DNA of 64,000 nt, taken from the NCBI RefSeq assembly GCF_002787055.1, contig NZ_CP024808.1, forward strand, positions 956,328 to 1,020,327, written 5' to 3'. This DNA is from Candidatus Nitrosotenuis aquarius. Its GTDB lineage: Archaea > Thermoproteota > Nitrososphaeria > Nitrososphaerales > Nitrosopumilaceae. A program made the position numbers and the translations under genes. The notes beneath the pieces are model-generated. The model was not told the DNA's origin. It was given only the letters and a program-made list of their open reading frames with translations, and searched no databases. Shown here piece after piece: positions 24,707 through 33,349 of this stretch (within the stretch, counting starts at the first letter, position 1; every line of letters starts with the position of its first letter).

Positions 24707-25824
24707 TCCCGCTTGGGTATCTTTGGTCGCGGAATATTTTTGTCAAAGTGATACGTGTTCCCTGTTCCGCGGTAGTTGTGTGGTCGTACAGGATCGCCGT
24801 TTTCCAGTCCTCTCTTTGTAAGTGATAGGCCAGCCAATAGCTCTATGATCAGTCGCTGGCCAAGACCGGAGGTAATGCCTCCGTTGTATGAACTACTATC
24901 ACTTACGTCATATGCAGGAGCTACTTCGACTAGATCCATTGCAAATCTGTCGGGATCAAATGATTTTGATAACAATCTCACCATTCTCATTCCTTCTCTT
25001 GATGTTAGGCCGTTTGGTTCTGGTTCACCAGTTCCTGGCGCATATGCAGGATCAAAAGAGTCAATGTCCCAGCTTAGGTATACTGCATCGGTGCCATCAT
25101 TGGCTCTGTCAGCTATTTCTTTTGCAATCATGTCAATTCCCAATTCCTCAACATCAAGCATTGTAAACCACTGGAAATCCTGGTCTGACATCCACTTGTA
25201 CAGGTCACGTCCCGGCCAGTAGCCTCTTGGGCCAACCAATGTGTAGTTTTTTCCTTTGAGGCAGCCCATCTCCATTATTCTTCTAATGTGTGCACCGTGA
25301 TCATACTTGTAGCCAGTGAGTCCTTGCGGTGCGCAGTCGGCGTGGGTATCAAAGTGAATCATGCCGATGTTTTTGTATTTTTTAGCAAAAGCGCGAACAT
25401 TTGCAAATGTTATAGAGTGGTCTCCCCCAAGCATGACTGGGATTCCCTCTTGGTCTAGGACTTCCTTGACTTTTTGGGTCATCCTTTTGTGGGATTCTAT
25501 TACGTCGCCCGGAGAAACCTGGACGTCCCCATAGTCAACGGTTTTGAAGGTTCCAAATGGGTCTGCGCCAGTCTCTATGTTAAATCTCTCATATGGTGGT
25601 GAAGGAATGGTAGAAGCAGCACGAATTGCACGTGGCCCATATCGAGCGCCTGGGCGAATTGTGGTTCCAAAATCAAACGGCTCGCCAATGATTGCAACAT
25701 CGGGTTTTGCCTGGACTAGTTCCTGGTGTGTCCTAATCCAAGGCAGGTGCAAAAATGTGTTTATTCCAACAAATGGCGCAACATCAGGCCCGTTGTAATC
25801 ATTACCGTAAAATTCCATTCCCAT
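24703..25824 (-). CDS. Ureohydrolase (agmatinase/guanidinase superfamily)
   Basis: A 373-residue arginase/agmatinase-fold enzyme that splits a guanidino group to urea. All six metal ligands are visible: His136 in GGDHS, Asp159/His161/Asp163 in DTHAD, Asp253/Asp255 in WDIDSFDPAYAPGTGEPEPNG. The N-terminal FGTTIRPGARYGPRAIR motif is typical, but the protein is longer than classical agmatinases (about 300 residues), with an N-terminal extension and a C-terminal tail. Agmatine, guanidinobutyrate or free guanidine could be substrates; Ni-dependent guanidine hydrolases (Sll1077/GdmH) belong to this superfamily. First gene of an operon with a UreA-like protein and a Ni permease. Met 3 (MEFYGN) is an alternative start. 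Confidence 0.9.
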   Translation of the reverse strand: MGMEFYGNDYNGPDVAPFVGINTFLHLPWIRTHQELVQAKPDVAIIGEPFDFGTTIRPGARYGPRAIRAASTIPSPPYERFNIETGADPFGTFKTVDYGDVQVSPGDVIESHKRMTQKVKEVLDQEGIPVMLGGDHSITFANVRAFAKKYKNIGMIHFDTHADCAPQGLTGYKYDHGAHIRRIMEMGCLKGKNYTLVGPRGYWPGRDLYKWMSDQDFQWFTMLDVEELGIDMIAKEIADRANDGTDAVYLSWDIDSFDPAYAPGTGEPEPNGLTSREGMRMVRLLSKSFDPDRFAMDLVEVAPAYDVSDSSSYNGGITSGLGQRLIIELLAGLSLTKRGLENGDPVRPHNYRGTGNTYHFDKNIPRPKIPKRD

Positions 25825-26068
25825 TTTTTATCAAAAATATTATCGTGGCCAAATAATTAAACATTCCAAGTAAACTACGTATTGCATTGTGTAATATGAT
25901 ATAATTTTGTCTGAAAAACAAATAAAGTTCAATCAAATATGTGTAAATTACTTTTTTTGAATTTCAAAAATTTACATCAAATGTAGTTACAATTGCAAAT
26001 AACAAAATCAAATTATTTTGGAAAAAAAATTACAAAATTTTTATACATGTTAAGCATTCTACATAGAC

Positions 26069-26320
26069 ATGACCAGGGTCAGCACAAAAGAAGACATTGA
26101 AAGAGAATCAAAGCGAGTGATTTCTGCCCTATATGGAGATGTGGCCGGTTTTCGAGTCAATGAGACATTCCAAATTCCTGAGAAAGGACCCAGAGAGGCA
26201 TGGGACGTTCAAGTAAATTTCATGCTAAACGGTCTAAAATACACAGTGGATCTTGAAATACAGGAAAAGGATGGTCAAGTAACCAATGCTAGGCTACTAG
26301 ATACAATGACTCCACTTTAA
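26069..26320 (+). CDS. Conserved hypothetical small protein
   Basis: An 83-residue alpha/beta protein with a helical start (TKEDIERESKRVISALYGD) then beta-rich segments, no Cys or membrane helix. A TATA-like ATTTTTATACATG lies about 25-30 bp upstream, so the promoter is well placed. It overlaps the 3' end of the convergent gene by 4 bp. Function unknown. Confidence 0.6.
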   Translation: MTRVSTKEDIERESKRVISALYGDVAGFRVNETFQIPEKGPREAWDVQVNFMLNGLKYTVDLEIQEKDGQVTNARLLDTMTPL

Positions 26321-26880
26321 TTTTTTTTACTTGTAAAATCCAGATTGCTTGAAATGTTTGACAGAGTCAGAATTTCCCTTGCTGCCTTGATTTTATTGGA
26401 CAGCTCATTAAGATACACATCGGCAAATTTCTCAAATGTCGGCACCGGGTATTTTCCCTTGTTGTTAGCCTTGAATTTCGCATATTCTTCCTGAAGCCAA
26501 CCGAAATCAGCCTCTTTTAGCCGAATTACGTGATTTTGGGAGTCAAGTTTTGACTCAAAAAGATTGGCCAGAAAATAGCTGGTAAATCTGCTAAATCCCT
26601 TGACATTGTATTTTTTCTCATAGTCCTCGCTCATCTCTTTGTAATTCTCCCTCAGCCAATCTGAAACATCCAGTCGTATTGTAATGGAGTTGTATCGCCC
26701 AGACAGATCTAGTCGGAGGTTGTGCAAGTTTACAGAATAATATCCACGTTTAACTTCGTTCATCAGTATTATCAGCGTGCTTGGTAGAAACATTCCGGGA
26801 TAATACACATTAGTTATGTTTTGCAGTCTTGTAAGAATGTCAGGCTTTAATCCAATTGTAGAATATCCTTGACTTGGCAC
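26317..26880 (-). CDS. Hypothetical protein with RHH-like N-terminus
   Basis: A 187-residue protein whose first 45 residues (GYSTIGLKPDILTRLQNIT) resemble a ribbon-helix-helix strand and first helix, followed by two related helical segments (DWLRENYKEMSEDYEKKYN-like and LQEEYAKFKANNKGKYPVP-like) that look like internal repeats. It may be a DNA-binding protein, but this rests on pattern only. The start codon is GTG at 26880; a later ATG is not better placed. Confidence 0.55.
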   Translation of the reverse strand: MPSQGYSTIGLKPDILTRLQNITNVYYPGMFLPSTLIILMNEVKRGYYSVNLHNLRLDLSGRYNSITIRLDVSDWLRENYKEMSEDYEKKYNVKGFSRFTSYFLANLFESKLDSQNHVIRLKEADFGWLQEEYAKFKANNKGKYPVPTFEKFADVYLNELSNKIKAAREILTLSNISSNLDFTSKKN

Positions 26881-26978
26881 ACACAGTTTGGCACAGAAGT
26901 TATATTAATTTTGATGTTTTTTGGAGAAAAATTATTCCACTGCAATTGCCCGCAAAATTGTATGATTATGGAAAAAAA

Positions 26979-27146
26979 TTATTTCTTTTTCAAATCCCTT
27001 ATTATGAGAACCACTATCCACGCCGACGCCATTGCAATTGTGCCAACACCAAGTCCCACAGTAAAGGCATCGCCAGGTTTGAATTGAGTTAGGCCAACTC
27101 CCAACAAAATCAGTATCACGGCAACTATGTTTTGCTTGCTTACCAC
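26979..27146 (-). CDS. Small two-helix membrane protein (GTG start)
   Basis: A 55-residue product: VVSKQNIVAVILILLGVG, a short turn with Pro/Gly (QFKPGDAF), a second helix (GVGTIAMASAWIVVLII) and a Lys-rich end (RDLKKK). GTG at 27146 is the only start in frame before the first helix. The clean hairpin-of-helices pattern supports a real gene; no homolog function is known to me. Confidence 0.55.
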   Translation of the reverse strand: MVSKQNIVAVILILLGVGLTQFKPGDAFTVGLGVGTIAMASAWIVVLIIRDLKKK

Positions 27147-27182
27147 TGAAAATCAAGATTAGCCCAAATTAATAAAACTTCT

Positions 27183-28259
27183 ATGTGTTATTATGTACCG
27201 GACCAAAATAGACAAAAAATAAATCCAAAACAAACCACAACAAAACTAGTGTTCAAATTTTTTCACAAGGGCTCAGACGATCCGCTCAGCAAGGGCATCT
27301 CATTGGCAGCAAAAAGCAACTTTGCTGAGGCAATACCGTATTTTGATCTGGTCCTAAAGGAAGACCCAAAAAACACGTCTGCTCTGTTGCAGAAAGGATT
27401 GGCGCTCAGCCGTCTTGGGAGGACAGAAGAGGCAATAGCAAGTTTTGACCAAGTTCTAGAGGTAGAGCCTGAGAATTCCTCTGCCCTATACAACAAGGGG
27501 CTTGCACTAGACATGCTTGGAAAAAGTGAAGAGGCCAAGTCGTATTTTGACGCATCTTTGAGCATACAATACAACGAATCGGCAAATTTGTATGATGAGG
27601 GAGGCAGGTTTCAAAGGCAGGGCAAATACCAAGAGGCACTTGCTTTTTACTCAAAGGCTTTGGAGAGCAACCCAGAAAACGTTCACGCGTTGATCTCCAA
27701 GGGGTTTTTGCTTGATCTGCTCGGCGTGCGCCCAAAGGACGCCATGTCTTTTTTTGACAAGGCATTGGAGATTCAACCAAACAACACAGAAGCATATCTC
27801 CATAAAGGATTCATGCAAAACAGAATGGGAAAATACCAAGAAGCAATATCATGTTTTGAAAAGGCTCTAGAGATAGAGCCAAACAATGTCCGCGCCCTCT
27901 ACAGCAAGGGAGTCGCCCTTCATTTCCTAAAAAAATATGACGAGGCCATTTTGTATTGTAGCAAGGCCTTGCAGTCAAACCCAAATCACGTCAAGGCTTT
28001 GTCTACCATGGTTTGGCTTTTGGCTCACCAAAAAAAGTATGACAGCGCAATGATGTACTGCGACAGGGCAATTGAGATAGACCCAGGATACGTCTATGCG
28101 CTAAGCTACAAGGGATATCTGCTCTTTGAGCGCGGCAAGCTAGATGAGGCACTCAAATGGTACGACAGGGCACTAGAGCTTGATCCCAACAACCCCAGAG
28201 CCCTGCACTACAAAAGCAAAATACTGGACAGGCAAAAAAAGCGCCGTTTCACAAAGTGA
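27183..28259 (+). CDS. TPR-repeat protein
   Basis: A protein of up to 358 residues made of about nine consecutive 34-residue tetratricopeptide repeats, e.g. AIASFDQVLEVEPENSSALY, each with the G/A-Y/L-x8-A-x3-A-x4-P pattern. It is a soluble scaffold for protein-protein contacts; partner unknown. ATG at 27183 is used, though a GTG at 27249-27251 (giving M-F-K-F-F-H-K-G) is plausible because only low-complexity residues precede it. It converges on the symporter gene, stop codons adjacent. Confidence 0.85.
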   Translation: MCYYVPDQNRQKINPKQTTTKLVFKFFHKGSDDPLSKGISLAAKSNFAEAIPYFDLVLKEDPKNTSALLQKGLALSRLGRTEEAIASFDQVLEVEPENSSALYNKGLALDMLGKSEEAKSYFDASLSIQYNESANLYDEGGRFQRQGKYQEALAFYSKALESNPENVHALISKGFLLDLLGVRPKDAMSFFDKALEIQPNNTEAYLHKGFMQNRMGKYQEAISCFEKALEIEPNNVRALYSKGVALHFLKKYDEAILYCSKALQSNPNHVKALSTMVWLLAHQKKYDSAMMYCDRAIEIDPGYVYALSYKGYLLFERGKLDEALKWYDRALELDPNNPRALHYKSKILDRQKKRRFTK

Positions 28260-29801
28260 CTAGATTGCAGTAGATTTGGTACCGTCTCCGGCCAGCTTAA
28301 AGTGCTTGAGGTCTTCGCCAGATATCAAGTCTTCTTCTGGAGGCACATAGTCGTTGACATCGTGCCTTTCCTTGCCGGGCCATTTTTTCTGAGTTGCCAG
28401 CGCCACTATGATGAAGAGCGCAAACGATATTGGCGGAGGTATCATGGTATCTAGTCCTGCCCATTCCAGAGGAACAACAAAGAACATCAACATTCTTAGC
28501 GCAGAGCCGACAATAAGCGACGTTACGGCGGCAGGCATGTTTGCCTTTTTCCAGAACAGTCCAAGTGTGAGTGGGGCAAGTGCTCCGGCAAACACAATGT
28601 CAAATGCAAGAATAAGATAGATTCCAGGCTGGGGCATAATATAGCCAAGAGTGAGCGCAGATATCATGACTGGAATCACTGCTAGTCTGGTTATCCATAA
28701 TAATTTAGAATCATTCCAAGCCTCCTTGCCTAGCCACCTTCGCCTGATTATTCTTTGGAGCAGGTTTCTAGATATCACACTAGATACTGCAAGTAGTCCG
28801 CCGTTTGCAGTAGACATGGATGCGCCAAGGACTCCCATCAAAAGCGCCGCACCTATTGCAAACGGCATGTGGTTGAGTGCCAAGCTCGGCAGTGCATGGT
28901 ACGGATCCTCAAGTCCCGGCAAAAAGTGAATTGCCACTATACCAAGCATGCCGACAGGCAATACCGTAAAGAATGTCAGTCCTGCTCCCATGAACGCACC
29001 ACGTCGAGCCGTCTTTGGATCTCTTGCCGCAAAGACTCTTTCCATAAAGTCCAGTGCAACAATGTCGCCCAGCCCCAAGGCAAGAATTCCTGCCCAATTG
29101 ATCAGAGCGCCGTTTGCCACATCAAACAACCCAGATAGATCAAGATGTGACGGTGGAGAGCTAGCTAGTATTGTGTCAAATGGAACTCCAGAGAATCCTC
29201 CTGCAAAGAACAAAAATGCCGCCCAGAACGAGCCAATTGCAAGATATATCTGGAAAATATCAGTATATGCAGAGGCAAATAGCCCTCCCGCAATTGTATA
29301 TGTCATTACTACTAGGGCCGCAATTATTATTCCCCACACAAATGGTATGCCCAGCGTAGTTTCCAAGATAAAGCCGCTTGCGGCAAAATTTCCTGCAACC
29401 AATATGGTGAAGCTGATTATCATCAATACGCCAGACATTCCTTCTGCGGCGTTTCCGTATCGTCTAAAATAATAGTCAGGCAATGTAAACATGGACATTT
29501 TGTTGAGCTTTTTTCCATAGACTAGGCCAGTCATCAAAAGACAGATTCCCAGCCCTATTGGAATTACTGCACCGCCCCAGAAACCAAACTGGAAGATTAG
29601 CGCCACGGATCCTAGTGACGAGTTTCCATCAACGGACTGCGCCACAAACATGGTTCCAACCATTAACAGCGGTAGGCTTTTTCCTGCAACGATCAGCCTT
29701 TTTCCACTTTTTTGAACTAGTCTGTACGTGAGGCTGCCAATAACCAGCGAAAATACAAGAAACGCAATTACGGCAATCCCATATCCCCCAAGCTCAACCA
29801 T
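28260..29801 (-). CDS. Sodium:solute symporter family transporter, candidate urea uptake
   Basis: A 513-residue SSS-family permease with about 13 membrane helices (LeuT fold): YGIAVIAFLVFSLVIGSLTY, the VAQSVDGNSSLGSVALI segment of helix 2 with the usual unwound region, TIAGGLFASAYTDIFQIYLA of helix 5, and GVLGASMSTANGGLLAVSS of helix 8, matching the Na+-site Ser/Thr motif. Thaumarchaeal urease users often encode an SSS-type urea transporter (DUR3-like), which makes urea a candidate substrate; proline, acetate or other solutes cannot be excluded. A TATA-like ATATTTATATAATTT lies about 28 bp upstream. Confidence 0.85.
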   Translation of the reverse strand: MVELGGYGIAVIAFLVFSLVIGSLTYRLVQKSGKRLIVAGKSLPLLMVGTMFVAQSVDGNSSLGSVALIFQFGFWGGAVIPIGLGICLLMTGLVYGKKLNKMSMFTLPDYYFRRYGNAAEGMSGVLMIISFTILVAGNFAASGFILETTLGIPFVWGIIIAALVVMTYTIAGGLFASAYTDIFQIYLAIGSFWAAFLFFAGGFSGVPFDTILASSPPSHLDLSGLFDVANGALINWAGILALGLGDIVALDFMERVFAARDPKTARRGAFMGAGLTFFTVLPVGMLGIVAIHFLPGLEDPYHALPSLALNHMPFAIGAALLMGVLGASMSTANGGLLAVSSVISRNLLQRIIRRRWLGKEAWNDSKLLWITRLAVIPVMISALTLGYIMPQPGIYLILAFDIVFAGALAPLTLGLFWKKANMPAAVTSLIVGSALRMLMFFVVPLEWAGLDTMIPPPISFALFIIVALATQKKWPGKERHDVNDYVPPEEDLISGEDLKHFKLAGDGTKSTAI

Positions 29802-30090
29802 CGCAAAGTTATGATTGAAAAATTATATAAATATTGAAAAAATCAAGTATTATACGTATTACGATTCCAAAACAATATAAGAAATTCATATTTTTTGGGA
29901 AAAAAAATAATTATTTCCAAAAACTTACGTACTATACATTTTACCAGAACCATGCCAGCAAAATAATCGAATCGATCAGCTACAAGACATCAATGTTAGT
30001 CTGTTTTGCAAAAAGATCAGAAAATGATTTGTTAAGATCTGATCATATCGCGGTATAAGATTTAATAATTTAACGAGTTTTCTTTTGAGG

Positions 30091-31779
30091 ATGAAGTATC
30101 CAGAACTGCTCAATCATGATGTAGCGCGAGTCGAAGAGTCTAGAAAATTGAATTTGGTTGTAGGCGGAATAATTCTGGACGTGATCAGAACCAGTTTTGG
30201 GCCTCGAGGCATGGACAAGGTCTACATCGATATTCTAGGCGACGACACATGCACAAGGCACGGCGGAGCCCTTCTAAGAAAGGTCGATCTCAAGCTTCCA
30301 GCTGCCAAAGCGATCATCGAGGGAGTCAATGCAGTAGACACCCATGTTGGCGATGGGACGATTTCTTCTGCTATCCTCATCGGAATGCTGCTAAGAAAAT
30401 CCGAGGAACTGCTGAAAATGGGAATATCCCCCCCAACAATCATCCGCGGTTATGAAAAAGCCCTGGAATTTGCACTAGACACGCTAGATAAAATCAAGAA
30501 AAAAGAGGACAACCGTGACAAAAAAATCATGCACAGGCTTGTCACCTCGTGTCTTGCAGGAAAGGCAATTGCAGACCTAGTCCCCGAAGACATGCAGATT
30601 GTCGATTTGATTGTGGATGCGGTTTTTAGCATAACAAACTTTCAAAAAAACTCACTAGACGTAGACGACATAAAGATTGAGGAAAAGGCAGGAAACACAA
30701 ACAAAATCCAGCTGGTCAGAGGAACAGTAATCGACAAGACAATTGATGATTCTGCCATGCCGCGCAGCATCGAAAATGCCAAAATTCTCCTGCTAAACGA
30801 GCCACTAGAAATGATGCGCACAAAAACAGATGAGCAAATTCAAATCGACTCCCCCGAGCAGATGGTGCTTTATTTGAATCAGGAAAAAATAGACATACTT
30901 GCCAAGGCAAAAAAAATTGTCAGTTCCGGCGCCAATGTAGTAATATCAAGAAAGGGAATCAATTCCATTGCGCAGGAATATTTCGCAAAGAACGGAGTGA
31001 TCTCACTCCGCAGGGCAAAGATAAACGATCTTTTGTGGCTAGAAAGATCAACTGGGGCAAAGACGTGCAAGAGTGTGGAAGACATTTCACAGGATGAGCT
31101 TGGATTTGCAAAAAGGGTCTATGAGAAAAATGTCGGCGGCGACAAGATGTTGTTCATAGATGGATGCAACGATTCCAAATCCCTGACCATACTTTTGAGG
31201 TGCAGCTCCAAGCGTTATCTTGATGAATTCCACCGTGACACGCTAAACGCAATCTATGTTCTGCGAAATTTTATCGAAAATCCGTTTATTGTCAGGGGAT
31301 GCGGCTCAACTGAAGCAATCATTGCAAACAATGTAAGGAAGCAGAGCGCAACAATAGAAGGGCGAGAGCAAATAGTAATTGAGAAATTCGCAGATGCAAT
31401 AGAGGAGATTCCGATAACGCTTGCAAGAAACGTAGGGATGGATCCCATAGACACACTCACGCAGCTTAGATCAAAATACGCAAACTGCCAAGATGGATCG
31501 CTAAAATGGTACGGAATAGACTCTCAGAACAGAAAGGTCTCAGAAATACCCCCAGGCGAAATTATCGAGACGCTTGCGGTAAAGCAGCAGTTCATCAGAA
31601 CGGGAGTCGAGATAGCCAACATGATACTCAACGTCAACGACATATTCATGAAGGACGAAATTGACAACACTCACTGCCACATTGATGGAACCGTCCATGC
31701 TCACCATGACGGAGGAAAGGCGCACAATCACTTTGAGCAGGAAGGACTAGAACAGCGCCAGATGCACCATTACTACTAA
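30091..31779 (+). CDS. Divergent thermosome-like (group II chaperonin) protein with His-rich tail
   Basis: A 562-residue chaperonin of normal length and domain order: GPRGMDKVYID, then VGDGTISSAILIGMLLRKSEELL, apical domain, and RDTLNAIYVLRNFIENPF in the equatorial C-terminal half. The nucleotide-site motif usually written TNDGATIL reads TRHGGALL, and the usual VPGGGA reads VRGCGS, while the D of GDGT and of RDTLN remains. The C-terminus (NTHCHIDGTVHAHHDGG, KAHNHF, MHHYY) has nine His instead of the usual Gly/Met tail. ATG at 30091 lies about 27 bp after a TATA-like ATTTAATAATTT. Probably a specialised paralogue with altered ATP use and metal binding. Confidence 0.85.
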   Translation: MKYPELLNHDVARVEESRKLNLVVGGIILDVIRTSFGPRGMDKVYIDILGDDTCTRHGGALLRKVDLKLPAAKAIIEGVNAVDTHVGDGTISSAILIGMLLRKSEELLKMGISPPTIIRGYEKALEFALDTLDKIKKKEDNRDKKIMHRLVTSCLAGKAIADLVPEDMQIVDLIVDAVFSITNFQKNSLDVDDIKIEEKAGNTNKIQLVRGTVIDKTIDDSAMPRSIENAKILLLNEPLEMMRTKTDEQIQIDSPEQMVLYLNQEKIDILAKAKKIVSSGANVVISRKGINSIAQEYFAKNGVISLRRAKINDLLWLERSTGAKTCKSVEDISQDELGFAKRVYEKNVGGDKMLFIDGCNDSKSLTILLRCSSKRYLDEFHRDTLNAIYVLRNFIENPFIVRGCGSTEAIIANNVRKQSATIEGREQIVIEKFADAIEEIPITLARNVGMDPIDTLTQLRSKYANCQDGSLKWYGIDSQNRKVSEIPPGEIIETLAVKQQFIRTGVEIANMILNVNDIFMKDEIDNTHCHIDGTVHAHHDGGKAHNHFEQEGLEQRQMHHYY

Positions 31780-31913
31780 AATGATTTGCGTAATTTATTG
31801 GTAAAGTACGTCTAGTTTTTTGTACATGAGATTCGTACATTACGTAATTGGCAAAAACAAAAAACATCCACAAATGTGCAAACATTTTTACGTAAAACAA
31901 GCTTCTCTATTGC

Positions 31914-32324
31914 ATGAAAACAATCAAGAAAATTCTTGTAGCAATAGGAAACGAATCTAGCTTAAACAGATGTTTGAATGTGGCATTACCAATAGCTAAA
32001 GGCGTCGGCGCCTCAATTACAGGCATTTACGTTCTTGCCCCACGACCCAGAAATCTCTACGTAGCATTAGAGCAAAGCTGGCGCAAATATGAAAAAGAAA
32101 ACGCTCAGAAATTTTTAGAAATTGCAAAGGAAAAATGCAATAAAGAGGGAGTGGAATTTGACCAGATCATTGCAAAGGGACAACCAAGAGAAACACTCCT
32201 AGAACACGAAAAAGACTTTGATCTAATTGTGCTTGGCAGGGCCGATTGGGGTTCTAAGCTTCTTGGCAGTGTTTCGCATGGTGTCGTGTCCAGCTCAAAA
32301 AAAGAAGTCTTGCTTGTAAAATAG
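31914..32324 (+). CDS. Universal stress protein
   Basis: A full-length 136-residue UspA domain: KILVAIGNESSLNRCLNVAL start, GVGASITGIYVLAPRP, then the ATP-binding-type DFDLIVLGRADWGSKLLGSVSHG and final KEVLLVK. The usual GxxGx9GS phosphate loop is close to canonical with W/S changes. Stress-associated nucleotide-binding protein, target unknown. Confidence 0.88.
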   Translation: MKTIKKILVAIGNESSLNRCLNVALPIAKGVGASITGIYVLAPRPRNLYVALEQSWRKYEKENAQKFLEIAKEKCNKEGVEFDQIIAKGQPRETLLEHEKDFDLIVLGRADWGSKLLGSVSHGVVSSSKKEVLLVK

Positions 32325-32340
32325 CCAGACTAGATATTCA

Positions 32341-33276
32341 TTATTTGATTCTAGACAATAACGCCTGGTAAAGAAACGGCAGAATTGTAGTTACCTCGGC
32401 ATGTATTGTGGTTTGCTTTGCGTTTTGTGTAACCTTGCCCCACGAGATTGCCTCTCGGACCAAAGCTCCACTCAGGCTTCCGTCAAACTCCTGGGCAGTG
32501 GTGATGTACACAGCATAATCTAGGCCATCCCTATACTGGTTCCACCACAGGGTGTGGTGTTTTGATATTCCACCGCCCAACATGAGCGAGCCGGATTTTT
32601 TTGCCTTAAAGACAAGCGAAGACAATAGTTCGCTGTCAGATACTACATTTAGCTTAAAGTCTCTGTGCTTTTGCGTAAATAACCAAATCTGGCTGCCCAC
32701 GGCACCGTCTACAATTCCCGGCACTATTACTGGGATGTTGTTTTTGTACGCCCAATAAAGGAACGAGCCTTCGCCAAGATGCTCGCCAATCATTTTAGTA
32801 ATGTCTGCAGTTGACATTTCTCTCTTGCCGGACTTGTAGGCTTCTTCTAGAAACATTTGCATTTTCTCTTCAATTATTGGCCCGTAGCTGTCCATTGGTA
32901 CAAGCACGTTGCCCAGCCTGTGAATGTTTTCTTCCAATAATTTAGAGTCATCCAAGGTAAACGAGCCTTCCAGATAATGCGAAAAGTATCTAGCAATGTC
33001 GTGGTCCAGTGCGCCGCATGTAGTAATAACAACATCAAACATTTTTCTGCGAAGCATGTCAGTAATTATTCCCCGAAGGCCGGTGGACGTGATTGCGGCA
33101 ACAAACGAGAGAAACTTGAGGCAGTCCTTGTCGTTTATCATAGTAGAGAGAATTTCAAGGCCGTCGGCAAGATTTCTTGATTCAAAGCCGCCCGATTCTG
33201 AGAGCTGCCTAAAGATGCTTTGAAGGTCATCATCTTTGTTAATTGAAATGTCCTTTACTTTGCGGTGCTCTTCCAT
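32341..33276 (-). CDS. dys: Deoxyhypusine synthase
   Basis: A 311-residue NAD-dependent enzyme that transfers an aminobutyl group to a Lys of aIF5A. Conserved parts are AAITSTGLRGIITDMLRR, TTCGALDHDIAR, the nucleotide-binding VPGIVDGAVGSQ, and the catalytic Lys in LMLGGGISKHH. The ORF is slightly shorter than the neighbouring paralogue. In some archaea the aminobutyl donor is agmatine, linking hypusination to ureohydrolases. Confidence 0.88.
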   Translation of the reverse strand: MEEHRKVKDISINKDDDLQSIFRQLSESGGFESRNLADGLEILSTMINDKDCLKFLSFVAAITSTGLRGIITDMLRRKMFDVVITTCGALDHDIARYFSHYLEGSFTLDDSKLLEENIHRLGNVLVPMDSYGPIIEEKMQMFLEEAYKSGKREMSTADITKMIGEHLGEGSFLYWAYKNNIPVIVPGIVDGAVGSQIWLFTQKHRDFKLNVVSDSELLSSLVFKAKKSGSLMLGGGISKHHTLWWNQYRDGLDYAVYITTAQEFDGSLSGALVREAISWGKVTQNAKQTTIHAEVTTILPFLYQALLSRIK

Positions 33277-33349
33277 CCATTACCAACTTTGTACACGGTA
33301 TAAATTCTTTGAAAATTTGCCTTTTGCGGATTTTGCATGTCTCTGAGAA

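Noticed and set aside
29834-30058. 74-residue plus-strand ORF upstream of the thermosome-like gene
   Set aside because: AT-rich low-complexity translation over promoter DNA, no recognisable domain.
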